Shown here piece after piece: positions 32,744 to 43,799 of a stretch of DNA of 64,000 bases (position 1 is the stretch's first letter; each line of letters opens with the position of its first letter). Origin of the DNA: Pinus tabuliformis (taxonomy: Eukaryota > Streptophyta > Pinopsida > Pinales > Pinaceae); assembly GCA_031772625.1 (NCBI GenBank), contig CM062810.1, positions 454,403,731 through 454,467,730 of the forward strand, read 5' to 3'. A model generated the notes under the pieces. The model had not been told where the DNA came from, did no database searches, and was given only the letters and a program-made list of their open reading frames with translations. Both the position numbers and the translations under genes were made by a program.

Positions 32744-34328
32744 CCTGTAGAACGACAGTATAGGCATAGAAAACAACAATTTCACCGATATCTTTATGAC
32801 CAGACTGTGGACGATGATCTTGCCACTCTTACTAACCAGTTGCATGAAGAGTTCAGGGTTACATCTTTAATTGGCCACCTTTTTCGTGAGGCACCCGCTT
32901 CCCTGTAGAAGACTGCATTCCTGTAGAGACTGCGTTCCTGTAGAGACTGCGTTCCTGTAGAAACTGCGTTCCTGTAGAACTGTGTTCCTGTAGGAGCAGT
33001 GCGCAAATTTCGGGGAGGACTGTAATTGGACTGCGCTCGAGGTGTGCTTCACCGGTGTTCTGGTAGCCAAAAGCTCGGCGTATCAAAGTGCAGAGGAGAT
33101 CAGAATAGCCACTCAAGTTTGAAGTGGTGGTTGATAAATGCATGCGCAAAATCTAGCCGATTAGATTTTGAATCGGCGCAATCCGTGGCGCGGGGGATGA
33201 GCTGTCCCCGCCGGACCGTTGGGCGACGTCATCCATCATTCACCTACGTATTCACTTGCTGCCGCATCCATTCCCACAGATCTGCCGCCGCCTTTTTCTG
33301 TTAAACTCATTGCTTCCGACGGGAGTGTTCTCACGTGCGTGCTGCTCATTCTCTTCGTCGTGGCCGCCACCCAAACATCCAACTATACCATAACTAGCCG
33401 ACGTGGCCAGTCAACTGGCCATACGGCCACTCAACCATTCACTTTTACGCTGTGCAAACAATTCAAAGTAAAATTCATGCGATTTGATGGAAGGAAGGGT
33501 TGAGACACTTACCTGCGTGGCTGCACACGATTTTCCCAGTTTTTGGACGATGGTGAGTGGATCTACCTGTTGCATGTGAACTTACACAGACCCGGAGGCT
33601 CATGGTTACAAGCTGCTGACGATGGAGTGGATGCTTTGGTTGCGTGCGCCTGCGTTTCATTGTAGATGGCGGTGCTGTGAACGGTATCCACTCTAGCAGG
33701 TTGAACTGTTACAGGATTCCCGCGGGTGTCTCGTAACAGTTCTTCCTCCTTGGGTGCATGCTGCACGACGGAGGATCTGGCCTTTCGATTACGCTCCCGG
33801 AGCTTCTGATGCCTGGGGTATGAGATCTCAGCATTTGTTTATATTTGAAAATGGCTTTTCCCGCGAGAACTCATTGATCTGCTTTGTTGGTGCAGGGGAC
33901 TTGGTTGCATGTTGACAAGGATGGTGGAGCAAGGTAACAGCGTTGTGCATGGATGCCAATAGAGGCTTGCATGCGTCCAAACCAATCCGTAGTTGCTAGA
34001 TCTCCTTTTACAATGGATTCTAGGCCGTCCCAAACTTCTACAGGAAGTTTCCTGTAGAACACAGAGCTTCCTGTAGAGAGTCTGCACTTTCCTGTAGAAA
34101 ATCCGCGTCTTCCTGTAGAAAGACTGCATCATCCTGTAGAAGATTCAAACCATGATAAAATTACACATACCTTGAAAAAACATGGATATCCTTGGAGGAG
34201 GTGCTGGTGAGGTCCCTTGACAGCATGATACGGACCCTTGGCTTTGAGTTGGAAGGTTTCCTCTCCTCCATAGAACATCTTCAACCCTTCTACAGGAAGT
34301 TTCCTGTAGAACACAGAGCTTCCTGTAG
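32744..34328 (-). repeat. Dispersed CCTGTAG/CTACAGG motif clusters
   Basis: Plus-strand CCTGTAG starts at 32744, 32902, 32920, 32937, 32954, 32971, 32987, 34051, 34070, 34091, 34112, 34133, 34303 and 34322. CTACAGG starts at 34038 and 34290. The usual context is TTCCTGTAGAA. At 34036-34059 and 34288-34311 two copies face each other (TTCTACAGGAA, 2 nt, TTCCTGTAGAA), giving perfect 11-bp hairpin arms. Confidence 0.95.
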
Positions 34329-34407
34329 AAAGTCTGCATGCAATTTTACCATATGTTGCTTATTGTTTTTTTCTTTTTATTTCTTTTCTATTTTTTGAAA
34401 GATAATA

Positions 34408-34602
34408 GGGGCGCCTCAAAGAGGTTTTCACCCGTGCCATCTGCCCTAAGCGCCTCAGAGAGGTTTTCACTCAAGGATCTTTTTCAAACCTTTTCCCTGT
34501 TTTTCTTTTTTTTTTTTTTTTTTTTTAAAGACAATAGGGGCGCCTCAATGAGGTTTTCACCCCTACTACCTGCCTTGGGCGCCTCAGAGAGGTTTTCACC
34601 CA
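34408..34602 (-). repeat. Four GGTGAAAACCTC modules with a small hairpin
   Basis: In element orientation each reads GTGAAAACCTCTCTGAGGCGC or a close variant. Plus-strand positions are 34408-34433, 34450-34471, 34540-34562 and 34580-34602. CCTC and GAGG can pair around a 3-nt loop. The same module recurs four times just after integrase in the decayed relative (56479-56651). Confidence 0.85.
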
Positions 34603-34676
34603 AGGATCTTTACTATTTTTTCTTTTTTTTTTCTTTTTCTCTTTCTTTCTTTTTTTTTTTTTTTTTTTTATATCCT

Positions 34677-35285
34677 TCAGGGTATGCCAAAAGCAGAGGC
34701 AGAACCCTTCTCTATGACCAATACAGATTTCTCCATAGTTTTGATGAACTCTTGTCTTGAGAGAGGTCTCCTGTAGATCTTCAACCGATGCCCATTGACA
34801 AGCATGGGAATGGCTTCCTCATCAATGGTTTGAATAAGGACAGATCCATTGTCATGGAATCTTTCCACTGCATATGGTCCTAGCCATCTGGTTCTCAGCT
34901 TCCCCTTGAAATCTTTGTATCTGGAGTCATACAACAAAGCCCAATCTCCCGGCTGAAATTGCTTGTCATGGAGATGTTGGTCATGCCACACCTTTCTCTG
35001 AAGTTGCACCACTTCTGAGTGAAGGAGGGCCTGCATGCGGTGCTCATCCAGGCCATTTAGCTGCAATAGCCTTTCTTGTTGTGCATGGCTGAGATCTAGG
35101 TCCAGCTGAGCTGCCATCCTCAAGGTGTTGTATTCAAACTCAATGGATAGCAAAGCTTTCTTCCCATAGACCAGCTCATATGGTGTGAAGCCGGTGGTGG
35201 TCTTCCAAGTGGTGTTGTAAGCCCATGAGGCTTCAACCAGGCGATCTGCCCAATCCTTTCTGCTGCTGGTCACCACCTTAGTCAA
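34677..35285 (-). pseudogene. Integrase C-terminal part of the Athila-like element
   Basis: The same frame as the ORF above it, separated by a TAA stop at 35289-35291 (RAL, stop, GILTKVV). It has SRKDWADRLVEASWAYNTTW and GFTPYELVYGKKALLSIE, then the GPF/Y-like region GDWALLYDSRYKDFKGKL and RTRWLGPYAVERFHDNG. It ends at FGIP without a chromodomain, as expected for Athila/Tat and unlike gypsy A and B. Confidence 0.9.
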
Positions 35286-35291
35286 GATCCC

Positions 35292-37649
35292 TTATAATGC
35301 TCTATTGGTGACTTCCACCTGCCCATCTGCTTGAGGGTGATAAGGGGTGGAAGTCCTATGCTTGATCTTGTGATGAGCTAGTAGATCTTCAACCAGGTTG
35401 GAGGTGAACTGGCTCCCTTGATCGGTGACCAGCTCTCTTGGATAGCCAAACTTATAGAAGATGTTTTCTCTTAGGAACTCGGCCACCTTTTCTTCTGTTG
35501 CTGCTTTAATTGCTTTGGTCTCTGCCCACTTTTTCAAATAGTCAGTACACACAATGATGTAAGACCTTTGCCTCGAAGAGGGGTTGATTGGGCCCACAAA
35601 GTCCATGCCCCACTTCTCAAATGGCTCAAGAGTCACTTGAGGTTGGAGAGGCATCTCGTCCCTTTGGGTCGGTTTCCCCATTCTTTGGCATTGGTCACAC
35701 TGACTGACATATCTTCTAACATCTTGATGGAGTGTGGGCCAATAGTAGCCTGCCTGCAGGATTTTGAAGGCAGTTCTCTTTGTTGCAAAATGTCCTCCAC
35801 AAGGCCCATCATGACAACTGAGGAGGATATCAAAGACTTCCTCCTCCCTTACGCAATGCCTTAAGATCTGATCGGGGCCAAGCTTGAACAGATTGCCCCC
35901 GATCCAAGTAAATGAGGCACTTTTTCTGATGATTCTGCTCTTCTCTCTGGAAGATAGGTGCGGAGGGAACTGTGCTGAAACAAGATAGTTTGCTATATCA
36001 GAAAACCATGGAGAGAGTACTGAAATAGCAAACAGATGTTCATCGGGCATCTGGTCATCCACTGTTCCATCCTCATCTGCAGAGAAATCCAATCTCGATA
36101 AAAAGTCAGCAACAACATTTTCTCTACTTGGCTTGTCAACAATGGTCAAATCAAACTGTTGCAATAAAAGTAACCATCTAATAATGCGAGCATTCACATC
36201 TGGTTTATTCATTAAATATCTAATTGCAGCATGGTCAGTATGTACAAAGGTCTGGTAACCAGTAATATAATGTCGGAACTTGTTCAGTGCATGGACCACA
36301 ACCAAGAATTCTTTCTCGGTTATAGTGTAATTCAGCTCAGCTTTGGACAAGTTTTTGCTAACAAAGTAAATGGCATACGGAAGTTTTTTCTCAACTTGTC
36401 CTAAAGCTGCACCTATGGCTTTGTTCGAGGCATCAGTGTGGATGTGGAAAGGTAGGGCCCAATTTGGACCTCTCAGGATTGGGGCTGACACCAACTTGTC
36501 CTTCAATTCATTTAAAGCCCTTTGACAATCGTCAGTCCATTTGAACTCCACATCTTTTGCCAACAGACCAAAGAATGGCGAGGCTAGCTTGCTGAAATAT
36601 TTAATGAATCTCCGGTAGTATCCTGCTAATCCCAAGAAACTCCGGACATCCCTTACCTTTTGAGGAGGTGGAACCCTCTTGATGAGAGCAATTTTGTTAG
36701 GATCCACCTGCAACCCTTGGCAAGAAATGGTATGGCCTAGCATGGTCCCTTCAGTCATTAGGAATTCACACTTTTCAGGACTAAGGGACAAGTTCATCTC
36801 GGTGCATTTGGTTAGGACTTTTCCCAGGTTGGACAATGCTTCCCGGAAGTTGGCCCCATAAGGAGTAAAGTCATCCATATAGATTTCTACTGCATCATGG
36901 ACCAGCTCTGAGAAGATGCTCAAGACAGCTCTCTGGAAGGTAGCAGGAGCATTGCATAGCCCAAAGGGAAGGACTCGGTAGGCAAAGGTACCCCAAGGAC
37001 AAGTGAAGGTGGTCTTATCTTGGTCTTCCGGGCTGATTTGGATTTGGTTGTACCCGCTAGATCCATCCAGGAAAGAGAAGAACTTCTTTCTTGCCAGTCC
37101 ATCCAACACTTGATCTATGAAAGGTAGAGGGAAATGGTCTTTCTTGGTGGCTTTGTTCAGTTCTCGGTAGTCCACACAGATTCTCCATTTCCCATTTTTC
37201 TTGGGAACCAACACTAGAGGGGACACCCATTCACTATCTGAGATGGGGTAGATGAACCCGGCATCCAACAGTTTTTGCAATTCTTCCTTGACAATGTCCT
37301 TAAGGGCTGGATTCATTCTCCTCTGAGGTTGCCTTACCAGTTTACAATCCTCTTTGATGTATATATGATGGGTACAGACCAAAGGATGGACTCCTTTCAT
37401 TTCCTTATAGCTCCAAGAAAAAGCATCTAGGTGGTTGGCCAACAGACTACACAGCTCCTTTTCCTGGGAAGGAGATAGGGAGAAGCTGATCTTCAATACT
37501 TTCTCAAGGCCGAACTCCACATTCTTGATTCTGGGAGTAACAGGGTTGGTTGTACAAAGATCCACTAAGGTGCTAGCTTGGGCGTCCTCCACCAGTTTCT
37601 CTAAGGGTAATGCACTGGAAGGTGGATTCTGGATCAAGGTCTCGATCAA
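35292..37649 (-). pseudogene. pol: Reverse transcriptase, RNase H and integrase core of the Athila-like element
   Basis: A 785-residue open frame. RT: WRICVDYRELN (about residue 155), GLCNAPATFQ (230) and the catalytic YMDD at residues 257-260, intact. RNase H: IHTDASNKAIGAALG (about 405) and LNYTITEKEFL, with the HTDHAAIRYL strand. Integrase: zinc-binding H-H-C-C pattern (HDGPCGGHF, CDQCQRMG), then catalytic WGMDFVGP, TDQGSQF and GQVEVTN. All catalytic residues I can check are present. The frame is out of phase with the protease frame upstream because of a 29-bp tandem duplication at 37640-37697 and stops before it, and it is closed by TAA at 35289-35291. This enzyme set would copy and insert the element. 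Confidence 0.95.
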
Positions 37650-37697
37650 GTCATCCTCGGTTGGAGGGTCTCGATCAAGTCATCCTCAGTTGGAGGG
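37640..37697 (-). repeat. 29-bp tandem duplication that shifts the pol frame
   Basis: CTCGATCAAGTCATCCTC followed by (G/A)GTTGGAGGGT occurs at 37640 and again at 37669. Because 29 is not a multiple of 3, it puts the RT frame out of phase with the protease frame. It is absent from the decayed relative as far as I can align it. Confidence 0.9.
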
Positions 37698-37894
37698 TCT
37701 CTTCTAGTGGTATCTAGGGTGCATAGAGGTGCTGAGTACACCTCGTCTTCCTCTCCTTCTTCCAACCAGAGTGGTAAATCATGCTCTAAGGAGGGTTGGG
37801 CAGGAGGGTATAGGACTAGTTACTTGGACATGGGACCATTTTTGATGGTCATGTTTCCTGCATGACAACTGATGTAAGCATCTGCAGTAGCTAA

Positions 37895-38932
37895 CTAGGG
37901 CCTTCCCAAAATGAGAGGATATCCAGTAAGCTTTGCCTTTGGTTGCAGAACCAGGAAGTCTGCAGGGTATTCCCAAGAATCAATAGAGACCAAGACATCC
38001 TCCACAATCCCTTCGGGAGTCACGGTGGAGCGATCTGCTAATTGCAGTACTGTCGAGGTCTTCCTCAAGGAACCCTGAAGATTGAGTTTAAGCATAGTAT
38101 CCCTGGTCATCACATTAATGGCATCCCCCAGATCAATCAAGGTGTGAGGTATAATGGTGCCATTGCTGTGGACATCTACTATAGGACTTCCAGGATCTAG
38201 GTACTTTGGGCAGATGACTTGTCCTAGCATAAGGTCAGACAGTTGTCCTATGACATTGATAGTTGAAGCATCTTTCTTCCGTCTGCCTGGGTGTTTGAAA
38301 CACTTCTCCTTAACCAGTTTGTTGTATATTGGCACATCCTTGATGGCTTGGAGAAGTGGTATTTTTACACACAACTGCTTGAGCTCACCCAGAAGCTCAT
38401 CTTCCTCTGGGTTGGGTTGTGTGGTGGCTGTTAGTCTCTCAGGAAAGGGTGGAATAGCCTTTGGTTCACTTTCCTGTTTATCTTCCTCATCCTCTGGGGG
38501 AGGAGGTTGGCGATCTGGTAGAGTCTTTCCAGATCGAAGATTGATCTCTTGGATCTCCACAGCATAGGTAGGGCATGAGGTTTCCCCAGTGTATACCTGC
38601 TGGGCCTGTCTATTGTTGGGGTTCGGGTTCGGTTGAGCAGGCATTTGAGGTTGCCTTGGAGGAGCAGGAGGTAATGGCTGAGGTTGAGCTGGTGGTGGAG
38701 GCAAGATGGCAGGAGGAGTGTTGTATTGGGGCCTCCACCCCGACTGAGGTGCATTCCATTGAGGCTGTGGCTGGGCATGTGAGTGATATGAATGAGAAGT
38801 AGGTTGAGTGGGGTACTGAGGTGGGTAAGACCATGGAGGAGGCATGGACCATGAAGGATGAGCAGGGGGACCCCAGGAAGGCATAGGAGTCGACTGGTTG
38901 GGGTTGTAATAAGCTTGAGATGCCCCTTGCAT
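37895..38932 (-). pseudogene. Gag C-terminus and protease region of the Athila-like element
   Basis: It is in the same frame as gag, separated by TAG 38941-38939. A Pro/Gln-rich linker (AQPQPQWNAPQSGWRPQ and similar, 38930-38570) is followed by EIQEINLRSGKTLPD. The retropepsin-like segment GQLSDLMLGQVICPKYLDPG, then TLIDLGDAINVMT, has the plant Athila-type active site D-L-G. The flap/strand region ends YPLILGRP before TAG 37897-37895. Protease residues continue to about 37800 (LATADAYISC) with another stop near 37822. Confidence 0.85.
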
Positions 38933-38938
38933 CCCCTG

Positions 38939-40081
38939 CTAATAAGGTCTAGATCCTTGTGGCCTCCTTTGGTTGAGGTAATAGAGAGGCTCAGTGGGAG
39001 CTTCTGTCCCTTGGTACATGGCTTTAAACCCAGGTAAGGTTAGACACTGATTTGTGGGATGGTCCTCCTCACAAACAAAACACACTTCAACAGAATGCAA
39101 TGGACATTCGTTCTTAGGGTGTCTCCTTGTGCACCTAGGGCAGAAGACAGCCAAGGCTCTCTCAGCTTCTTCTTTCTTTTGCTGAATCCTGAATGTGTCA
39201 AGCTGCATGGCAATGGTCTGTCTCACCTCACTCTTAAGATCTTCTAATTGATTTGCAAGCTCATGTTTGGAGAAAAGGACACTAGTTGAGAGGAGGTTTC
39301 CTCTACCTCGTTTCCGAGCTGCCCTGGAGTGGTTTCTAAACACAGTCTTGATGTCCTCATAAGGCAGTTGGTAAATGTCCCCCCCAGCTAACATGTGAAG
39401 GGTATCTAAGAGGTCTTCAGGGACTCCTCGGAGTAGGACCAACTTGAGGGATTCAGGGTCAAGTGTGCACCTGGCCCGCTTATAGCTTAGTTGGAACCTC
39501 TCCTCATAATCCTCTAAGGACTCATCATTTCCCATGGTCATCCGAAAGATTTCCCCCTTTGTTTCCTTGGACCTACAGTAATCCCGGTACTTGGTATTGA
39601 AATCTTGCTGCATCTGAGCCCAAGTGGTGATACTATTCCCAGGTAAGCCCATGAACCAGCGTAATGCTGCATCCTTAAGAGTGGAAGGGAAAAGTTTCAG
39701 CTTTTGCTCATCTTCAGTATAGTCATAGGTTCTACAAAGGACAGCAAACTCAAACAGGAAGGTATCCGGATCTTCAGTAGTCAGCCCATGGAAGTGAGGT
39801 AAGGCGGAGGGGCTAATGTTTTTCATTTTCATTTCTCCATTGGTCTCTCGGATGGGGAAGGCACCTTCTATTCTCTCATCTTCTCTTCTATTGTCAGCCA
39901 TAGCTTCAGATGGAGTGGTCTCTAATTCTTCTTCTACTATAGGATCTTTGGATATCTCAGGATGTTCACCTATAGGTTCTTCTCGGTCACTGTCACCAAA
40001 GAAGAGAGAAGGGTGACTCAGTGATGTGGTGGGGGTGTTTGGTAGGAATTTGCCTGATCTATCTCAGTTCCTACGAGGCAT
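38939..40081 (-). pseudogene. gag: Gag of the Athila-like element
   Basis: The open part is 320 aa from 39901 (MADNRREDERIEG). The same frame runs 60 codons further up to ATG 40081-40079 (MPRRN, then TGA). The relative at 51054 begins MPRRSRDN, so the start was probably there. It has the Retrotrans_gag core (FLFEFAVLCRTYDY, ALRWFMGLP, YRDYCRSKET, ESLEDYEERFQLSYK) and two zinc knuckles of the type C-X2-C-X3-H-X4-C (CPRCTRRHPKNEC and CFVCEEDHPTNQC, about 39140-39040). It ends at TAG 38939-38941, directly followed by CAG GGG in frame with protease. Confidence 0.9.
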
Positions 40082-40447
40082 GAAATGGAAAAGACCTTCT
40101 TTTTCTTTTGATTGTTTTTGCTTTTTTTTCTTTGGCACCTGCAAAACTGAAACAGACTGATCTACAACTAACTATGAAAGATGCAGAGTTAAACTGAAAG
40201 CAGGAAAGAACTAATCTACTTTGCTCAAACGAAGTTGCAAGAATGGAAATGCTAGTCTACGCTTGCAGAAAGGAAATGCTAATCTATGAAAGCAGGAAAT
40301 GCTAATCTATGAAAGCAGGAAATGCTAATCTATGAAAGCAGGAAATGTCTATGCTACTTTTGCAGAATGGAAATGGAATAAACTACTTAGTAGAAGGTAA
40401 GAGTAAGAAAGTAGAGGAAAAGCAACAATTACTAATACTCTAACGCT

Positions 40448-40465
40448 TCCCCGGAAACGGCGCCA
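40448..40465 (-). other. Primer-binding site (tRNA-Asp) of the Athila-like element
   Basis: On the minus strand TGGCGCCGTTTCCGGGGA lies 6 nt inside the 5' LTR. It matches the 3' end of plant tRNA-Asp with one mismatch (GTTTCC for GTTGCC). Confidence 0.85.
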
Positions 40466-40471
40466 AAAAGA

Positions 40472-42589
40472 TGGTGGGCTTCAGTATTGTAGCAACAATG
40501 CTACAACTCTTGGAGCTTCCTATCTCTAATTTTATCAACCCGGTAGTTCGTACAAACTTGGAAGCGACGGTGCTGTATGCACAAGTACTAGCTCTTGTCG
40601 CAGCTATCACTTGGTCAGCTGGCACAAGTCTGCTAGGGCTCAAGCCAACTTCTATATGCTCTCAGAAGAAGCTTTATGAGTGATGGACGAAAGCTATCTT
40701 GAAGGAAGCTAACCTACTTTGCAAAAAGGAAATTGAAAGCCAACAAAGCATAGAAACCCTAATAAACCCTAATTTAACTAGCTTGACTCTTACAATGCAA
40801 AAATGTGAATGAAACTTCTACCAATGATGCCCTTACTTGCAATGAGTTGAAATACATGAATCTGAGCTAATTGCATCTGAAAAGACATGTTTTTGTATTT
40901 TGTCATTAAGTGGTTGGATTTATTGTGATGGTGCTCTTGATTAGGGTTTGACTGTGCAGGAGCGGTTCGAATGGAAGGAAAGCATGGGCAAGGTTAGGAT
41001 GGCTAGGGGAGGTCCCAGAGGGTCTCTAGCATCAGTCCACAGAAGTCTACCACGTTCAGATGCTCAGCAACCGAGTTTGCAGGCTTTTACAGGAAGTCTG
41101 CAGGGGATCCTACAGGAAACTCAGGGGTTTCTACAGGAAGGCTGTGAAATTCTACAGGATGGCCGACCGTGGGAGTTTTGGGAGATGGTGAAGTGATGGA
41201 GTGGTGTGGGAGGATAGGTGATATGGAGATGGACCTGGTGATGGCTCAAGAGTAGAGAAGTCAGATGGAGAAAGAGTGCATGCTGTAGGTTGATGGCTAA
41301 AAGGATGGGATCAATGAAAGGGCAAGTAAATGGAGTTACGTGAGTAATGGAAGAGCTGGAAGGTAAACGAGCTGGACAGAGGTCGAGAAGGTGACTTGAG
41401 GTGTGGTTGACAAGCAGAGGAAGGAAGTGGAATGATGTAGAGTAGTGTAAATGAAACAAATTGCTTATGGATGTCACCAAAACGAAAGTTCATTAACCTA
41501 AGCTACTTGTGATATAAACTCAGTGAACAACAATGTAAATTGGAAGGAAACTCGTGCATGGAAGTGGAATAAAGAAGTATGGTTCAATATCAACAGTGCA
41601 TGGATGGATCTTCAACGAAAATAACTATGCTGCAGCTTGCATGGAAGTGGAAAGAACTGCGTTTCTTTTTGGTGGTTGGTGTAGACTTCACCCCAATACC
41701 TAAGCAGAGATGGAAGTGATCTCTAACAACCTTTTTCTGGAGCTCCAATGAATTATAACTATCCTTGTCTAACCTAAGCAACTGGAAGCAAATTCACCAT
41801 AAACTAATCCTATTCTATCTCATAAAACTAAATCAGCAAACTGTAAATTCGAATTGCATGTCAAAGTAAAGAACGAAGTGCTGGAACGAAAGGCAACTAA
41901 CATTACAACAAAGAGGAGATATATTGCTCTCAGGTTGGGCCCTAACCTGAGAGCTATAGCTCCCTTAGAAACTCAGAATGAGATCAAAATCTGCCTTCTT
42001 TATTCATAACCAAAAATCTGATGTCATGCCAAAATTGGCTTACAAAAAGAACTAACACTGAGCTGTAGCTCGTACTTCAAAATTACAAGAGTAATGCAAA
42101 AGTTCAAAAAAGCTTCTATCCAAGGCTACGGCCTCAGTATTTATGCAAAATGATGATCCAACAGGTTTCCTTGATTTGTGGAGCTCGGCTGTCCAACTGA
42201 AGGTTAAACTGGTGATCCTGTAGAACAGTTGTAACTGCTATTCCTGTAGAACAGTTGGCTGCCTCTAAGCTCGGTGGGGAGATTGGTTGGAGCTCGGAGC
42301 TATGGTGGGAATCACGAGGAAGGTCCCAAGACTGTGGACATCCTCTCCTAAAAACCAGCAATTCCACCTTACTGTCTCCTTGTCTCCTTTCACGTGGTCT
42401 TTGCTCCCTTTTAATGCCAAAAACCTGAAAGCATCATGCATTAGTCACGTAGATAAAATGTCTACCCTTATTCCTACAAACAACACGAATAAACTAAGAA
42501 ATGCATGCATAAGCAATAAAAGATGAATGGTTTGAGCAAAGCAAGTAGGCCAAATGAGCCCAAATTATACCAAAAATTGGGGCTCATCA
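40472..42589 (-). repeat. 5' LTR of the Athila-like element
   Basis: It is 2118 bp and pairs with 28744-30861. In element orientation it begins TGATGAGCC at 42589 and ends CCACCA at 40472. A GCATAAATACTG sequence near 42134-42146 could serve as a TATA element. Six CCTGTAG/CTACAGG motifs are kept at the same relative positions as in the other LTR. Confidence 0.95.
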
Positions 42590-42593
42590 GCTG

Positions 42594-43750
42594 GTATAAT
42601 TCAACCAAGTCAAAGTTCTTTCTCTACTCCAGTAGTATTGGTGCACAAGAAGGATGGATCATGGCGCATGTGTCCGGATTATAGGGAGCTCAACAAGCTC
42701 ACTATTAAAGATAAGTTCCCCATTCATGTCATTGATGAATTACTGGATGAATTGCATGGATCAATTAAATTCACCAAGTTGGATCTTCGTTCGGGATATC
42801 ATCAAATCAGAATGAAGATTGAATACATTCCGAAAACGACATTTAGAACTCATGAGGGTCATTACGAATTTTTGGTCATGCATTTTGGCCTTACTAATGC
42901 ACCTTCAACATTTCAAGGTTTGATGAATTCAATTTTCAAACCATTCCTTAGAAAATTTGTGTTAGTATTTTTTGATGATATACTAATCTACAGCAAGTCG
43001 TGGAAGGATCATGTTGAACATGTTGACAGGGTGTTACAACTATTGGAGGAGAAACAATTATATGCAAAAAGATCCAAATGTTTCTTTGGAGTCCAGGAGG
43101 TGGAATATTTGGGTCATATTGTATCTCATGAAGGAGTTAAGGTAGACCCTAGCAAAATTAAAGCCATTAAGGAATGGAAAATCCCCACATCCATAAAGCA
43201 TCTGCGAGGATTTCTTGGGTTAACAGGGTATTATCGCAAGTTTGTTAAGAATTATGGGAGAATAGCAGCACCTCTAACAACATTATTGAAGAAAGATGCA
43301 TTTTCATGGACTCCGGAAGCAACAAAGGCCTTTGAACATCTTAAAGAGGCAATGTGCCAAGCACCGGTCTTAGCTACACCGGACTTCAAAAAAACCTTTA
43401 TTGTGGAATGTGATGCTTCAGGAAATGGAATTGGTGATGTTCTAATGCAAGATGAAAGACCCATTTCTTTTGAAAGTCATCCAATCAAGGGAAAGTTTTT
43501 AAGCAAAGATATTTATGAGAAGGAAATGTTGGCAATACTCCATGCACTTAAGAAATGGCGACCCTACCTAATGGGAAGACACTTCAAGGTAAAAACGGAT
43601 CATGATAGGCTTAAATACTTTTTAGAACAAAGATTATCCTCTGAAGAGCAACAAAAGTGGGTCACAAAGATGTTGGGTTATGAATTTGAAATCATCTACA
43701 AAAAAGGGAAGCAAAAATGTGGTGGCAGATGCACTCTCAAGAAAGGATGA
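42594..43750 (+). pseudogene. Gypsy A reverse transcriptase and RNase H
   Basis: RT reads [25 protein letters not shown] and [11 protein letters not shown]. The catalytic FFDDILIYS (about 42967-42993) is intact. RNase H reads [34 protein letters not shown] and [13 protein letters not shown] one-base expansion of an A run (A5 at 43713-43717 where gypsy B has A4) shifts the frame at GKQK and ends it at 43750, just before the end of RNase H. Confidence 0.9.
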
Positions 43751-43799
43751 GGATGTGGAAGCATTGTTGTGTGCCATTTCTATTATCCAACCAAATTAG

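Larger units (their letters stand above)
32632..34676 (-). other. Long 3' non-coding region of the Athila-like element, motif-rich
   Basis: No coding sequence is supported. It holds two clusters of CCTGTAG/CTACAGG motifs: 32744-32993 (seven copies) and 34038-34328 (nine copies). A 53-bp direct duplication lies at 34035-34088 and 34287-34340. Four copies of a GGTGAAAACCTC hairpin module are at 34408-34602, separated by long T runs (34500-34527, 34618-34670). The T runs are A runs in the element transcript. Confidence 0.8.
28744..42589 (-). mobile_element. Athila-like Ty3/gypsy element with extra 3' ORF, 13,846 bp
   Basis: It has two LTRs of exactly 2118 bp (28744-30861 and 40472-42589), a tRNA-Asp primer site, a polypurine tract and a perfect target duplication GCTGG. 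Coding is on the minus strand: gag, protease, RT-RNase H-integrase without a chromodomain, then about 2 kb of non-coding DNA, an extra ORF, and the 3' LTR. Long LTRs, this primer tRNA and an ORF between integrase and 3' LTR are typical of the Athila/Tat branch. In the first 250 bp the LTRs differ at about six positions, so it is younger than Copia-1. Several stops and a 29-bp duplication break the coding frames. Confidence 0.95.
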
